NCBI GenBank assembly: GCA_949775045.1
Contig: OX459095.1
Location: forward strand, 30,035,064 to 30,099,063
Direction of reading: 5' to 3'
From: Metridium senile
Taxonomy: Eukaryota > Cnidaria > Anthozoa > Actiniaria > Metridiidae
DNA: 64,000 bases
Positions 10,800-22,400 of this stretch are shown one piece after another (position 1 is the stretch's first letter; every line of letters starts with the position of its first letter). Under the pieces are notes generated by a model. That model saw only the letters and a program-made list of their open reading frames with translations, had not been told where the DNA came from and did not search any database. Both the position numbers and the translations under genes were made by a program.

Positions 10800-12250
10800 A
10801 TATGTTGCAGTTTTTTTATTATTATTTGTTATCACTATTATAAAATGTCAGACTACAAATGACATTTATATCATGAAGCTCTCTATTTACACATTCATTT
10901 TTATCTTTTTTATCAAGAGAGTCTATAGAATATTCAAAACAAAGGTATGAAAATTGGAAACTTGAAAAATAATAATTAAAGATCACCACTTGTGAAGACT
11001 TGATTCTGAACATGTAAGTTTTTTCTTTTACAAAGAGTTTCCTATCAATATTAGATAAATATAATATTAGACGTTTGCACGTTGGAATAGCTGGAATGTT
11101 TGTGGAGTAAAAACATAATAAAATGAAAAAAAAAAAAAAATGGAATAAAGTGCAATTAGAGTACAAACACTTACTGCTAAATAGTGCTAATCAAGCAATA
11201 GAATTAGCACAATAGAGTGAAGGCATTTAATCCGTGAAATAGAAATTGCTTGCTAAAGTGTAGTCAAATAGACACAAAAGAAAACAACGGAATTCTAGAC
11301 TGCTAAGGTGTATTAGTCTAACATCTATTTCACCGGTTAAATGACTTCACTCTATAGCAGTATTTGAAACAAAGTATACTAGTTAAAGTGTGTTAGTCAA
11401 ATAACAACAAAAGAACACAATGGAATTAGATTGCATTAAAGAGTGGTACACTAAAGTGTGTTTCATGGGTTAATTAGAACCACTCTAACCTGTGAAATAG
11501 AGGTTAAACTAAATTATATATTATATATACTTTGTAGTCTCTTATTCCATTGTTTTCTTTTGTTTCTATTGGACTATTACACCTTGACTATTATCTAGAC
11601 TAGTATTTGTACTCTATTAGGTATTTAGAAAAACATTAATATGTAGTGCCAGCAAACTACTTGTTGGTCACAGTTTTGTTTCTTGTTGTTTTGTCAAATA
11701 TCAATAAAAAAATCCCTAACTATGTATTGCCTAATTATTGGTATTTAGTTATCAACTAACTAAGCCTTCTTTATATATGGCGAATCTCACAATTGCCGAA
11801 TACAATTCATACAATAGATAATTAAGTGCCGGGTCTGCTTTGTTGTGATTAGATTTGGCACATGTCGGATTAGATGTATAAACTAGGCCTGAGATTTCAC
11901 TTGGGAATGAAATCTCACAAAGAAACACAAAGGAATCTATGTTTTTGCCACTCTATTGTTCTTAGTGTATTAAACCCTTTCCCAACCAAAAACCTTACAC
12001 AATCCCAGTCAAGGGGAATTACAATCCTGATATGATAGTGATCAGAACATAAAAAAAATACTCCTTTGGTACTTTTGATCTTGCCTCAGACAATATAAGC
12101 TTCTTATAGTTGTACATTATCGTATCAGAACAAAAGTTATGCGAAAAACACAATACTTCGGGACTACCGTTAATTATAAGGCCCTACAAGTTCACAAAAT
12201 CAAAATCCAAGACACAATACAGAAATAATACAACTATCAATGACAATTTC
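10800..12250. other. AT-rich region without a gene
   Basis: No coding region is recognised. From about 11190 to 11520 there are degenerate inverted and direct copies of short phrases such as taaagtgt(g)tagtcaaata and ccgtgaaataga, suggesting an old repeat. Confidence 0.5.
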
Positions 12251-12256
12251 AAGTCT

Positions 12257-12756
12257 TCGTTTAATTTAAATGAGAAAAAACTCGTTAAGTTAGCTAGAGT
12301 AAGTTGAAAATTAAAATAAGCTTACCAGTTGGAGTTTTGGGTAAATTCGATGAGCTTTGACGAATAATACTCCTCCTAGCACACCGTGGTATATCTGGAT
12401 GGATGCAGTTCTGTGTTGTGGCCATTGGAATACAAAATAAATACTCACTCTTACTATCTATTCCGCCATATTGTTTCGGATATTTTTCATGTTAATGTTA
12501 TTTCGGGATACCTGTGTATGAGTCTAGTCTCTCGCGGCACCAATATAAATATAAACATGGCGGTCTTCGTTCGTCGATGTACGCTATCATTCAAGTACAT
12601 TTATGGCTCCACTTCATTCAACTCTTGTTTAAAATTATCACATTAGGCTTGGGAATATTTTTTGGACCCTCGACCATCTACCCTCGACCCTCGACTATCT
12701 ACCCTCGACCCTCGACTATCTACCCTCGACCCTCGACCCTCGACGTTTAGTCAGAC
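12257..12756 (+). repeat. 500-bp tandem repeat, copy 1
   Basis: Begins tcgtttaatttaaatgag and ends in the ccctcgac minisatellite. The next copy starts exactly 500 bp later. The open frames in it (repeated ...SHSIIR-type and PSTIYPRPS text) come from the repeat and are not genes. Confidence 0.9.
12664..12745 (+). repeat. 21-bp minisatellite (CCCTCGACCCTCGACTATCTA)
   Basis: About three and a half units made of ccctcgac and tatcta blocks at the end of tandem copy 1. The same array sits in copy 2 (13167-13266, one unit longer) and inverted at 10207-10290. Confidence 0.9.
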
Positions 12757-13277
12757 TCGTTTAATTTAAATGAGAAAAAACTCGTTAAGTTAGCTAGAGT
12801 AAGTTGAAAATTAAAATAAGCTTACCAGTTGGAGTTTTGGGTAAATTCGATGAGCTTTGACGAATAATACTCCTCCTAGCACACCGTGGTATATCTGGAT
12901 GGATGCAGTTCTGTGTTGTGGCCATTGGAATACAAAATAAATACTCACTCTTACTATCTATTCCGCCATATTGTTTCGGATATTTTTCATGTTAATGTTA
13001 TTTCGGGATACCTGTGTATGAGTCTAGTCTCTCGCGGCACCAATATAAATATAAACATGGCGGTCTTCGTTCGTCGATGTACGCTATCATTCAAGTACAT
13101 TTATGGCTCCACTTCATTCAACTCTTGTTTAAAATTATCACATTAGGCTTGGGAATATTTTTTGGACCCTCGACCATCTACCCTCGACCCTCGACCATCT
13201 ACCCTCGACCCTCGACTATCTACCCTCGACCCTCGACTATCTACCCTCGACCCTCGACCCTCGACGTTTAGTCAAAC
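12757..13277 (+). repeat. 500-bp tandem repeat, copy 2
   Basis: Near-identical to copy 1, with one extra 21-bp minisatellite unit. The high identity implies a recent duplication, or else an assembly duplication. Confidence 0.9.
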
Positions 13278-13299
13278 TCCACATGACGTACCATGGTCG

Positions 13300-14130
13300 A
13301 TGAGTGAAATCAGCCGAGGTCGAATATTGAAAATTGTTCCTTCAAAAATTAATTAAAGTAATTTATGAGCCTTTTTCAGAAGAAATCATGTTGAATATGA
13401 TTCATAAATTCTTGATTTGTTTTAGGTCAAAGTTTTTGAAGCCGTTCCACAAACTCGTATGAGGTTGAACTGGCCGACTCGATTGGCCTCTTGGTTTTAG
13501 ACCTGGTAAAACATTTATTTGCTTTTTATTAATTTGCTTGTTTATTAAACAGTACTTGTAATTAAGACTTGTAATTATCATTTTCAAGAGCTTTAAGTAT
13601 TTAAAGATAAAGTGTTGATTTATTTTGTATATATATATATATATAGTCAATAAAAATGTTAAATGTGAGAACTCAAAGCTTGCCTTGCAAGCACCTGTTT
13701 GGTGTGAGAAAACTAGATTAACCTCAAAGCAATTCAATAAAAAAAGTAAAAACAAAAGATCCCAGGTCGTTCAATACACCCTGAGACAGTGCAAAATACA
13801 ATAGTTATTCAAATTGAAAACTTTCATCTAGCAAATAGAATTTGAGCTAACAAAGGAATACATTTAAAAGTCCAATAGCAAAACTCGATATTGTTCTTTA
13901 ACTGACTTGATTTAGTATCGTTTGATTCTTCCAGTTCATATTTTGTGGACACGACATTATCGCTTGGTGACTCACTGACTTCTGGAAAGAAAATATTTCT
14001 TGATCGGTGTGGCTGAAACAGGTTTGATAGTCTTTCAGAAAAAATAACTAATACAATTACTGCACAAATTTAAATTCTCTGTAGTTAGGCTAGAGTAAAT
14101 GTCTTCTGCTTTATTCCTCCATAAAGTAAT
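13300..14130. other. no gene recognised
   Basis: AT-rich sequence with a short (TA)n run at 13630. The minus-strand frame at 13402-13755 has no recognisable domain. Confidence 0.4.
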
Positions 14131-14135
14131 ATCAT

Positions 14136-14237
14136 AGACAATTTCAGCTGTATAAAAATCATTCATTCATCTATTTCATTTTCATTTTGAAATGAAAAAT
14201 TAAATGAATAAATGATTTTTATACAGCTGAAATTGTC
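14136..14237. repeat. small hairpin element
   Basis: Arms of about 40 bp (agacaatttcagctgtataa and its complement) form a near-perfect palindrome with a short AT-rich loop. Confidence 0.75.
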
Positions 14238-14360
14238 TTAAGTAGGACAAATGTGGGCAAAAATCATACAAATTCACATGCACGTTTAGTAACATACAGC
14301 CCAACACCAAATTTGATAGCCAATAAAATGAAATTTATAACCACGTAAAATATGATATAC

Positions 14361-14389
14361 TGACGTTTCCAGCTTTAGCTCTTCGTCGG
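14361..14389 (-). ncRNA. hammerhead-ribozyme-like motif, degenerate
   Basis: On the minus strand: CCGACGA, a small stem AGCT-AA-AGCT, then GGAAACGTCA. This parallels the hammerhead order CUGANGA, stem II, GAAA, stem III, with the second core base changed (CCGACGA). Similar motifs lie 3' of PLE sequences elsewhere in this window. No PLE coding text is attached here. Confidence 0.35.
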
Positions 14390-15081
14390 AGTAATCAAAT
14401 TGATGATTCTATAACTACTTTATGAAATAGCCCAACCCTAAAACGTCCCTCAAAATATATTTTTTCTTAACTTCTTTATCCCCCTGAAACAGGATTATGT
14501 GGCAACCTTTGTAGTATTACATGCTTTTATAGGTAGAAAATATAAGTCAAGAAGACTAGAAGCCCCGGCTTGCCTAATATTATTTCTTAATGTTACAACA
14601 ACACAAAAGTTTCTAAAAAACGTTGAAGAAACTGTCACAAAGATTTTTAAAAACACACCATCATTTATTTTCATTTATGAATATTATTATAAAAGTTAAA
14701 ATGGTTCACTATAGCAAAAGCGCTATGTACGTTTTTAATTAATTTTTTCACATATAGGATCATACAATTAAATCTTAAATTTAATTTTTTATTTTTAGAA
14801 TTTAAGATTAAACTGCAATTAGATAAGCAAATTTAAAATCTTCAAAATCGACAGTTAATATAATCCTTATTTATTAAAATAACAAAGAATTTTATTAATG
14901 TTTAGATGGTTGGCAACAATGAAAAGAAGCTACCATCTCGTTTTGTTGACCATCATGGCTGCCATGGCAACACTAGAAGGTTCGTTTAGCTAGTGAGTTA
15001 TGAAAGTAATAGAAGTTGGGCGTTTGTTTAATTTGCGGGGGAGTGAAGGAGGGGATGTAAGAATTGTTGGGGGATGAAATA

Positions 15082-15192
15082 ATGTTACTTCAGGTAGCCA
15101 TTATCTCGTGTTCCGTTTTTTTGATCGTTTTCGATGGTCTGAACGAAGTAGAAAAAGCCGATTTTCGGAATAATAAAGCAATGTCATTTTAT
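15082..15192 (+). CDS. candidate signal-peptide exon of the LRR gene
   Basis: The ATG at 15082 opens MLLQVAIISCSVFLIVFDGL then NEVEK, a short hydrophobic stretch like a secretion signal. A consensus donor (tat|gtaaga) follows at 15193. It precedes the LRRNT exon by 1.2 kb, where a secreted or membrane LRR protein needs a signal peptide. Against this, the donor leaves phase 0 while both plausible LRRNT acceptors need phase 1 or 2, so another exon or splice site would be required. Confidence 0.3.
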
Positions 15193-15317
15193 GTAAGAAC
15201 TGAGCGAAGATATATTTTTAGTAGCTATTTCGATTTACAAGATAAAAAATTGGGTTCACCGTCAGTTTTTTTATTTTTCTTAAAAAAAATTACCCAGGCG
15301 TTCCGTCCGTATACATC

Positions 15318-15640
15318 GCGATGCTGATTGGCTGGTTGCATTTCGGCGGGAATATGGTTGTGCCGCGCGCGCCAGAGCGGGCCCCAATTGCAAAGTAGAT
15401 TTTGTTTCAGACTTTTTGATGAAAAGTTGTTCTTTTATCGACAAAAAAGTCAAACAAACAACAACAAAATACTTCCTGCTAATAGCAGAGCTCTCATTAT
15501 TTAAAATATCAACGGAGAAAGACGAACTTCAAAGAAAACAAAGAGAGTTTTGACCGAAGAAGAAAATAGACTTGAAGGACTAGACGACAAATGAAGAAAA
15601 GCAAAAGACTGAAAGACAAAGAAAACGTGTATGTAGATAT
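15318..15640 (-). repeat. partial copy of the TAGCRGAGCTCC-ended element
   Basis: From gcgatgctgattggctgg through ttgaccgaagaagaa this matches, in reverse orientation, the right part of the complete element (about 43270-43560), and in direct orientation 50850-51080. Confidence 0.7.
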
Positions 15641-15723
15641 ATAGGAATGACTGTACTGAGGAAAGTAAGTTCAAGATAATTTGTTTCAAGATTTTGAGAG
15701 ACAAAGTAGTTAATGGTATGGTT

Positions 15724-15875
15724 CTTTTTTTTTTTTTTTCAACAACTTTATTGAGTGATAACTACTACGTACAAGTTAAAAGAAAATTTACAACACGAAA
15801 CATTTGGATCACCCAAAGGGGAAAGCGCGAACGGGACTCTAAGTCCCATGCAAGCCCAGGCGTCTCCCGCCTTAA
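15724..15875 (-). repeat. retroelement 3' end-like sequence with T tract
   Basis: A 14-T run followed by caacaactttattgagtgat resembles the reversed 3' end (AATAAAG plus poly-A) of a retroposed transcript. No coding text identifies the family. Confidence 0.3.
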
Positions 15876-16378
15876 ATAATACAGAAAATAACAGAAAATT
15901 ACGTGTAAAGTGAAAAGCTAATTATTGTTTAAAAGAACTAGCTAAATTATGAAGTTCGATGTCTGTTTGCATTGCAAATCTTTTGTAGAGGTTTTTATTT
16001 TTTTATTTTTTTTATTTGAAACCTTGCAATATGACAAGTCGATCTTACGCTGCCTTTGATCGCTTCCAGGTGGCTTGTCTTGTAATCAAGCGTTGTGAAT
16101 CAGAAAAAAAGTCAAAGAAAAAGAATAATAATTTAATAAAAGAATAAAATTTATTTTAATTTATGTTTAAAAAAATTAACTGGGAGCTCCGTTAAATATT
16201 TAGAGCAGGAATAAGAGGGAAAGTCATGTAATTCAAGCGCTATGCAAATTTTCAATTGGGCTATTTTAAACTCTCTTGATTTTAATCAAGCTAGCTATGT
16301 ATGGTCAATGTATCTTTGCAAGAACAAGTTAAATTATTCATATTCTCTTAAGCAAAGTTCTTACTTTTTTACCGACAG

Positions 16379-16496
16379 CCAGCTGTCCTAAGCCGTGTAG
16401 ATGTCTGACAGACTACAGAGGTGATTATGTTACTAACTGTAAATGGAAAAGGCTGACAAAAGTACCTGACGGGATCGAAAACAAAACCAATAAACT
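16379..16496 (+). CDS. LRR gene: LRRNT cap exon
   Basis: Encodes SCPKPCRCLTDYRGDYVTNC then KWKRLTKVPDGIENKTNKL. The C-P-x-x-C-x-C...C pattern plus L-x-x-V-P-x-x-I is a textbook N-terminal LRR cap. The donor is ct|gtaagt in phase 2, so NKL joins YLDNNKLS of the first LRR exon. The acceptor may be after 16378 (cgacag) or after 16382 (ccag). Confidence 0.85.
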
Positions 16497-19400
16497 GTAA
16501 GTACATACAGATAACTGACATTTGGCTTTTTTTGGAAAACTCACCACAATATATCCATGAAATTGCCATGCGAGCGGAGCGCCACACTAAAATGGTATAT
16601 TTAAATGCATCCACAGGAATTTATTTTTTTACCCCGCCCGGCCCCATGTTGAAAAGACAACATTAAATTTGCCACAGGCCGGTTTAGCAAGCGGGGTTTT
16701 TTTAATTGGTTGTTTGAACGAGCAGTTGGGTTTTCTTGCTTGTCGCACGATGCTCGTCGAAAATTTTCAAAGACATCCTTTTAAGGAGGCTCGAATTGGT
16801 TTCTGTATAATTATATCTATATACCTACTTTATATTGCATGTTATGCAGCATTATTGTGAAACTACACAGTTAACCGATATATCATTTTAAAGTTTATGG
16901 ATCCAGGATATCAATTTTTTTTAAATTATTGCGTTTGACGTTGTCATGACAACAGCAGGCCGCTGCAAAAAGGACCTGCAATTCCTTTATTAAAGCTGAT
17001 ATCTCCAAATCCTAAATCCATAAGCTTTAAAATGATATATCGCTTAACTGTGTAGCTTCAAAATAATGCTGCATAAAATGCAATATAAAGTAGGTATATA
17101 GATATATACAGAAACCATTTCGAGCCTCCTTAAAAGGATGTCTTTGAAAATTTTCGACGAGCAAGAAAACCCAACTGCTCGTTCAAACAACCAATTAAAA
17201 AAAACCCGCTTGCTAAACCGGCCTGTGGCAAATTTAATGTTGTCTTTTCAACATGGGAGCCTCCTTAAAGTCCTTTAAAATGGGCAATGCACACATTTTG
17301 AAAGTTTACACTGAAGGGATATTGATGTTGTTTCCATCAAAAATCGTTAACTTTTTTAGATATCTCGACAATAATAAATTATCATGGCTCAGTAACGACA
17401 CATTCACTGGTTTAAGGAATCTACAATACCTGTAAGTATAGTCTATATAAAACTCTATAAAATATAGTAATTTGTCAAAATAAATTTCATAAATAGCAAC
17501 TCCCAAACTGACTCATTAATAATTAACGAACTGTTAAGCCAACCAGATTATCTAATTTGATACGTGCATGGTGAATTTGGAAACCCAGTGCAAAACATGG
17601 GTTTACTGAAGAAGTTATTTATCATTGTGTTCTTAATTATACCTTATTAATAAATATAAATTTTTTTTTTTTAGATATCTCTACAGTAATAAATTATCAT
17701 GGCTCAGTAACGACACATTCACCGGTTTACCAAATCTACAATACCTGTAAGTATTTTAAAGATTTAAAATTCTCTTTAATGAACTTTTTGATGAACATAG
17801 TATGAATGGTCATGGCTAATTTTCATTGTATATTTTATTAGATACTTATACAAGAACGAACTCACAACCGTACCAGTTGGACTATTTCAACATGTTCCTC
17901 GTTTGGTTTATGTGTAAGTTCACTCAGTTTATAACCCGAAACGTATAATTCGGACAAAAACTTATTCAGCTTTGCATCAAGCGTGTATGATACCTTCCTA
18001 TTCTATCCAAAGCAACTTAGCTCACACATATTTTGAAAGTTCACACTCAAGGGACATTGATGCTGTTTCCATCAAAAATCAATGGGTCGTGCAACGCACT
18101 TTGAAAAGAATTTCGATATGTTTTATGGGTGTTTTGAACATTCACAAAGAGCATACATGCATGATACTTTTAGTATATACTGAATGCACACTCTACAATG
18201 ATAACTGTCAAAATTTGAAACTATATTTGAGCCTGCGTTTCTTGGCTGTCTGCCGATTTACAATAGAAAAATGAATAATGGAGCTTCTCCCTTTTCTCTC
18301 AATCTTCATCTCTCTCTTTCTCAGTTCATTTGAGATTGCGCAGTGTGTGGTAAGTGTGTTGTTCATGAGTATTTTCTATTTACAGATCATTGAGCAAGAA
18401 CCAAATTACATTCCTACCAGTAAACCTCTTCCTCAACAACAGCCAGCTTACAAAGTTGTAAGTTTATTGTTATCTGTTTATATTGTTTATGAAGAATAAT
18501 TATAGCTTATCACTATCTTCTTAATTCTACTTTATTATAAAATAGAAATTTTAACTTTTTTAGATATCTCGACAATAATAAATTATCGTGGCTCAGTAAC
18601 GACACATTCACTGGTTTAACAAATCTACAATACCTGTAAGTATAGTCTATATAAAACTTTCTAATATAAAATATAGTTATTTGACAAAATAAACTTCATA
18701 AATAGTAACTCTCAAACTGACTCATTAATAATTCACGAACTGTTAAGCCAACCAGATAATCTAATTTGATACGTGCATTGTGAATTTGGAAACCCAGTGC
18801 AACACGTGGGTTTACTGAAGAAGTTATTTGTCATTATGTTTTTAATTATACTTTATTAATAAATATAATTGTTTTTTAGATATCTTTACAATAATAAGTT
18901 ATCATGGCTCAGTAACGACACATTCACTGGTTTAACAAATCTACAATACCTGTAAGTATAGTCTGAAAATATTAAACTCTCTAATATAAAATATCGTTAT
19001 TTGTTAAAATACACTTCATAAATAATAACTATCAAACTGACTCATTAATAATTCACGAACTGTTAAGCCAACCAGATTATCTAATTTAACGCGCAAGGTG
19101 AATTTGCAACACATGGGTTTACTGAAGAAGTTATTTATCATTATGTTCTTAACTATACTTTATTAATAAATATAAATTTGATTTTTTTAGATATCTCTAC
19201 AATAATAAATTATCATGGCTCAGTAACGACACATTCACTGGTTTAAGGAATCTACAATACCTGTAAGTATTTTAAAGATTTCAAATTCTCTTTAAGGTGT
19301 TTCCCAGAAAATTTTTTTTTACAATGACCACACTTCCAGTTTTCATTCCAAATTGATCAATTTTCCCTGATCTGATCAAAATGTATTGTGCACCAGATAC

Positions 19401-22400
19401 AAAGTATAGATTGTAGTTTTGATTGATGTCAATTTCCACTCAATTGGTGTTGCTATGACAACTTAAATTAACGTGAAACAAAGATGGTGGAAATAGGTTT
19501 TTCTAAAATATCTTGCATTTTTGAAGGGGATTTTGAAGGCAAAGGAAGGACTAAACATGATTTTCTAGACCATCGAAGAGAAGCGATTCCTATCTCAAGT
19601 GATCAGTCTTTCCATTTTTAAGTACAGGTGGGCAAAAATTAGAAAAAAATGCTCTAAAATGTTCAAAAACTACCCAGAATGACACCAAATAAATTTAACA
19701 ACAACACATGATTGAAATATGTTCAAATTTAGTTCTGTACGAAATACGGATGTTTTCCTCCCATATATCTACTGTAAAAGTGAATTGCTTGGGCTGCCTG
19801 TGATTAGTGAGCGATTTCAAATAAATCGCAAAAAGAACGTTTTTGAAAATTATTCAAAATCGCTCTAATCAAACATTCTAATTAATGTCTGATTGCATGA
19901 ATGTGACGTTTAATACCTATATGGTCATTCTCTTTCACCATACTCCACATTATGACCTCATTATGCGTATCTCCTTTGCGCATGCGCAATACCACGTTTC
20001 AAAGTACCATTGTTATGCAAATTAACATGGTATAAAAAGACAGTGACCAGCAAGGCTCGTCCTCTTCTTCTTTCGTGCTGGCGCACTCAGGTAAGACCAC
20101 GTTTCCTTTGGTTTTAAATTTTTATAAAGCCATTAGGTTATCGTCTTCTCAGATTTTGTACTGAGACCTTTTTCTTTCTGTGTTGTATATTTCACACAGT
20201 TCCTGACGATAGATCAGCATGCCGTCCTCACCCACGTGCGATAATGGCCGTCGTGATGAAGAAGAAAGGCTGTTGGACGAGGAGCCAACTGCCGAGTCTC
20301 AGCGTGACAACTCAGAGTACCTGAATAACCTGAAGGAACAACTCGGAATTGATACAATCCAAACAGCAATACAAAGTTTGACTTCTGCTCTTGCTAAGAG
20401 TAACGATAAAAGAAGTTCGCAACGGCACGAAGCTGGTACAGCTCGTAAACGAAGCCGTACAGCTAACGGTGAGGGTTTCGATCCCACCGAGCCTCTAGAT
20501 ACATCGTCTAACAGTGAGATTAACTCTGAATCGGACGGCGAGGAAGATGATTTGCCTCCCTCTATCTTCAACGCGAACGAATCTAAGGGCCCAGAAGTTT
20601 CTGCGGCTTTAGCCAAACGAGTAAACGAAGCTTTCACGGTAAAACCTTTAGAAGGCAAAATGAAATCTTTGATGGAGAAATACCAAACACCTTCTAACTG
20701 CGAATACATGTGTGTTCCCAGAGTAAACTCCACGTTGTGGAACGAGTTAGCCAAAAAGGCCCATCATACTGATCTTGGGCTACAAGAAGCTCAAAAGGCA
20801 ATCGTGAAGACGGGACAGATTATCGTCCAAATCACTGATGAGATGCTAAAAGCTAAGAAAAACAAAGAACAGATAAAGCCATCGAAGTATATTGGGCCTT
20901 TATCGGACGCCATCAATTTCCTTGGACACGCTGGTTATCAAACGTCGTTAAAGCGAAGAGAGTTGTTGAAACCGGAATTAAGCAAGAATTTTCAATCCTT
21001 GTGTTCCGCAACAGTCCCTATAACAAGCCAATTGTTTGGAGACGACCTCTCAAAGTTTGTGGGTGACATTGCAAAGGCTAATAAAGTGGCTACAAGGATC
21101 ACTCAATCAACTGAGCCTCGCCGAGGCCGCAACCGTGGCTTTAGCCGTCGTCCGAGAAATTCTAGTGGCTATAATAACTATGATTATAACTCGGGTGGTA
21201 ATTTTTTACGGCAAAGAGCCCCGTCGACTTGGTCGCGGGGACAACAACGAGATTCTCAACCAAAGTACCACCGGAACAGAAGTGCGTCGAAATCGCAATT
21301 CAACCGAGACAAGTAAACAATGTGAGTTTTATTGGTAATGTTGGTAATTTAGCCAACAAATTCAATGAGTGGTCTAAAATCACCTCGGACCCGTGGATTC
21401 TTGAAACTATCCAGGGTTACCGGCTGGAATTTGAGTCGACTCCATGGCAAAATGGTCCGCCTAAGACTCCCAATTATTCGGAGTCTGATTTTGTATTGAT
21501 TAATGCAGAAGTTGGCAAACTTCTGTCAAAAGGCGCCATTGAGCAAGTGTCTCACGGGCCAGGTGAATTTGTCTCCACATTGTTTTTGGTCCCTAAAAAA
21601 TCGGGTGATTTTAGACCAGTCATTAACTTGAAGCCGTTCAATAAATTTGTGCAACGCGTTCATTTTAATTTTAAAATGGAGAGCATTGATCTTCTTAGCA
21701 GTTTGCTACAACCAGGGGATTATTTAGCCTCAGTTGATCTCAAAGATGCATATTTTAGTGTGAATATGGACCCTCGAGACCGAAAATATTTGAGGTTTTG
21801 TTGGAACTCTATTGTTTACGAGTTCACTTGCTTACCGTTTGGTTACAGTTTAGCACCTCGCGTGTTCACCAAAATTCTTAAGCCAGTGTACGCTTCACTA
21901 CGCTTTCAAGACATTCGTATTATCTATTATATTGACGATACACTGATAATTAGTAATTCAAGTGATCAATGCTCTCAACATGCACGGGAAGTATGCGAGT
22001 TGTTGACGCGGGTTGGTTTTACCGTTAACAATATTAAATCGCAGCTTGTTCCATCACAACAAATTCAATTTCTTGGGTTTGTGGTGGATTCTGTTTCAAT
22101 GACTTTGTCACTTCCAGCCGAGAAGGTTGAAACTATTATAAATTCTTGTCAAGGTCTTTTAAAGAACCGTTGTCCGTCGATTCGAGATATCGCTCAAGGA
22201 CTGGTTTATTAGTTTCAGCCTTCCGTGCTGTGAAATATTTACGCTTATTTTATCGCTCCATCGAATTCTGCAAATCGAATCTTATTTCTATGGGTGCGAG
22301 TTATGAGGATCAAGCTAGTTTGAGCGCTACTGCTTGCGCCGATTTAAGTTGGGTAATTCATAATATTAAACATTTGAACGGTTTACCCATCGTTCCTCCT

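Noticed and set aside
12386..13356. several open frames of 60-86 codons in the 500-bp repeats
   Set aside because: Identical frames recur only because the DNA is duplicated; text such as PSTIYPRPS is the minisatellite read as protein.
17972..18274. 100-codon ORFs beginning MHQACM (also at 25675 and 28376)
   Set aside because: They lie wholly in the conserved B-to-C introns of the LRR gene and diverge by frame-breaking changes between copies.
20299..20754. 151-codon minus-strand ORF in the DIRS gag region
   Set aside because: It is the shadow of ORF1, which has clear family resemblance on the plus strand.
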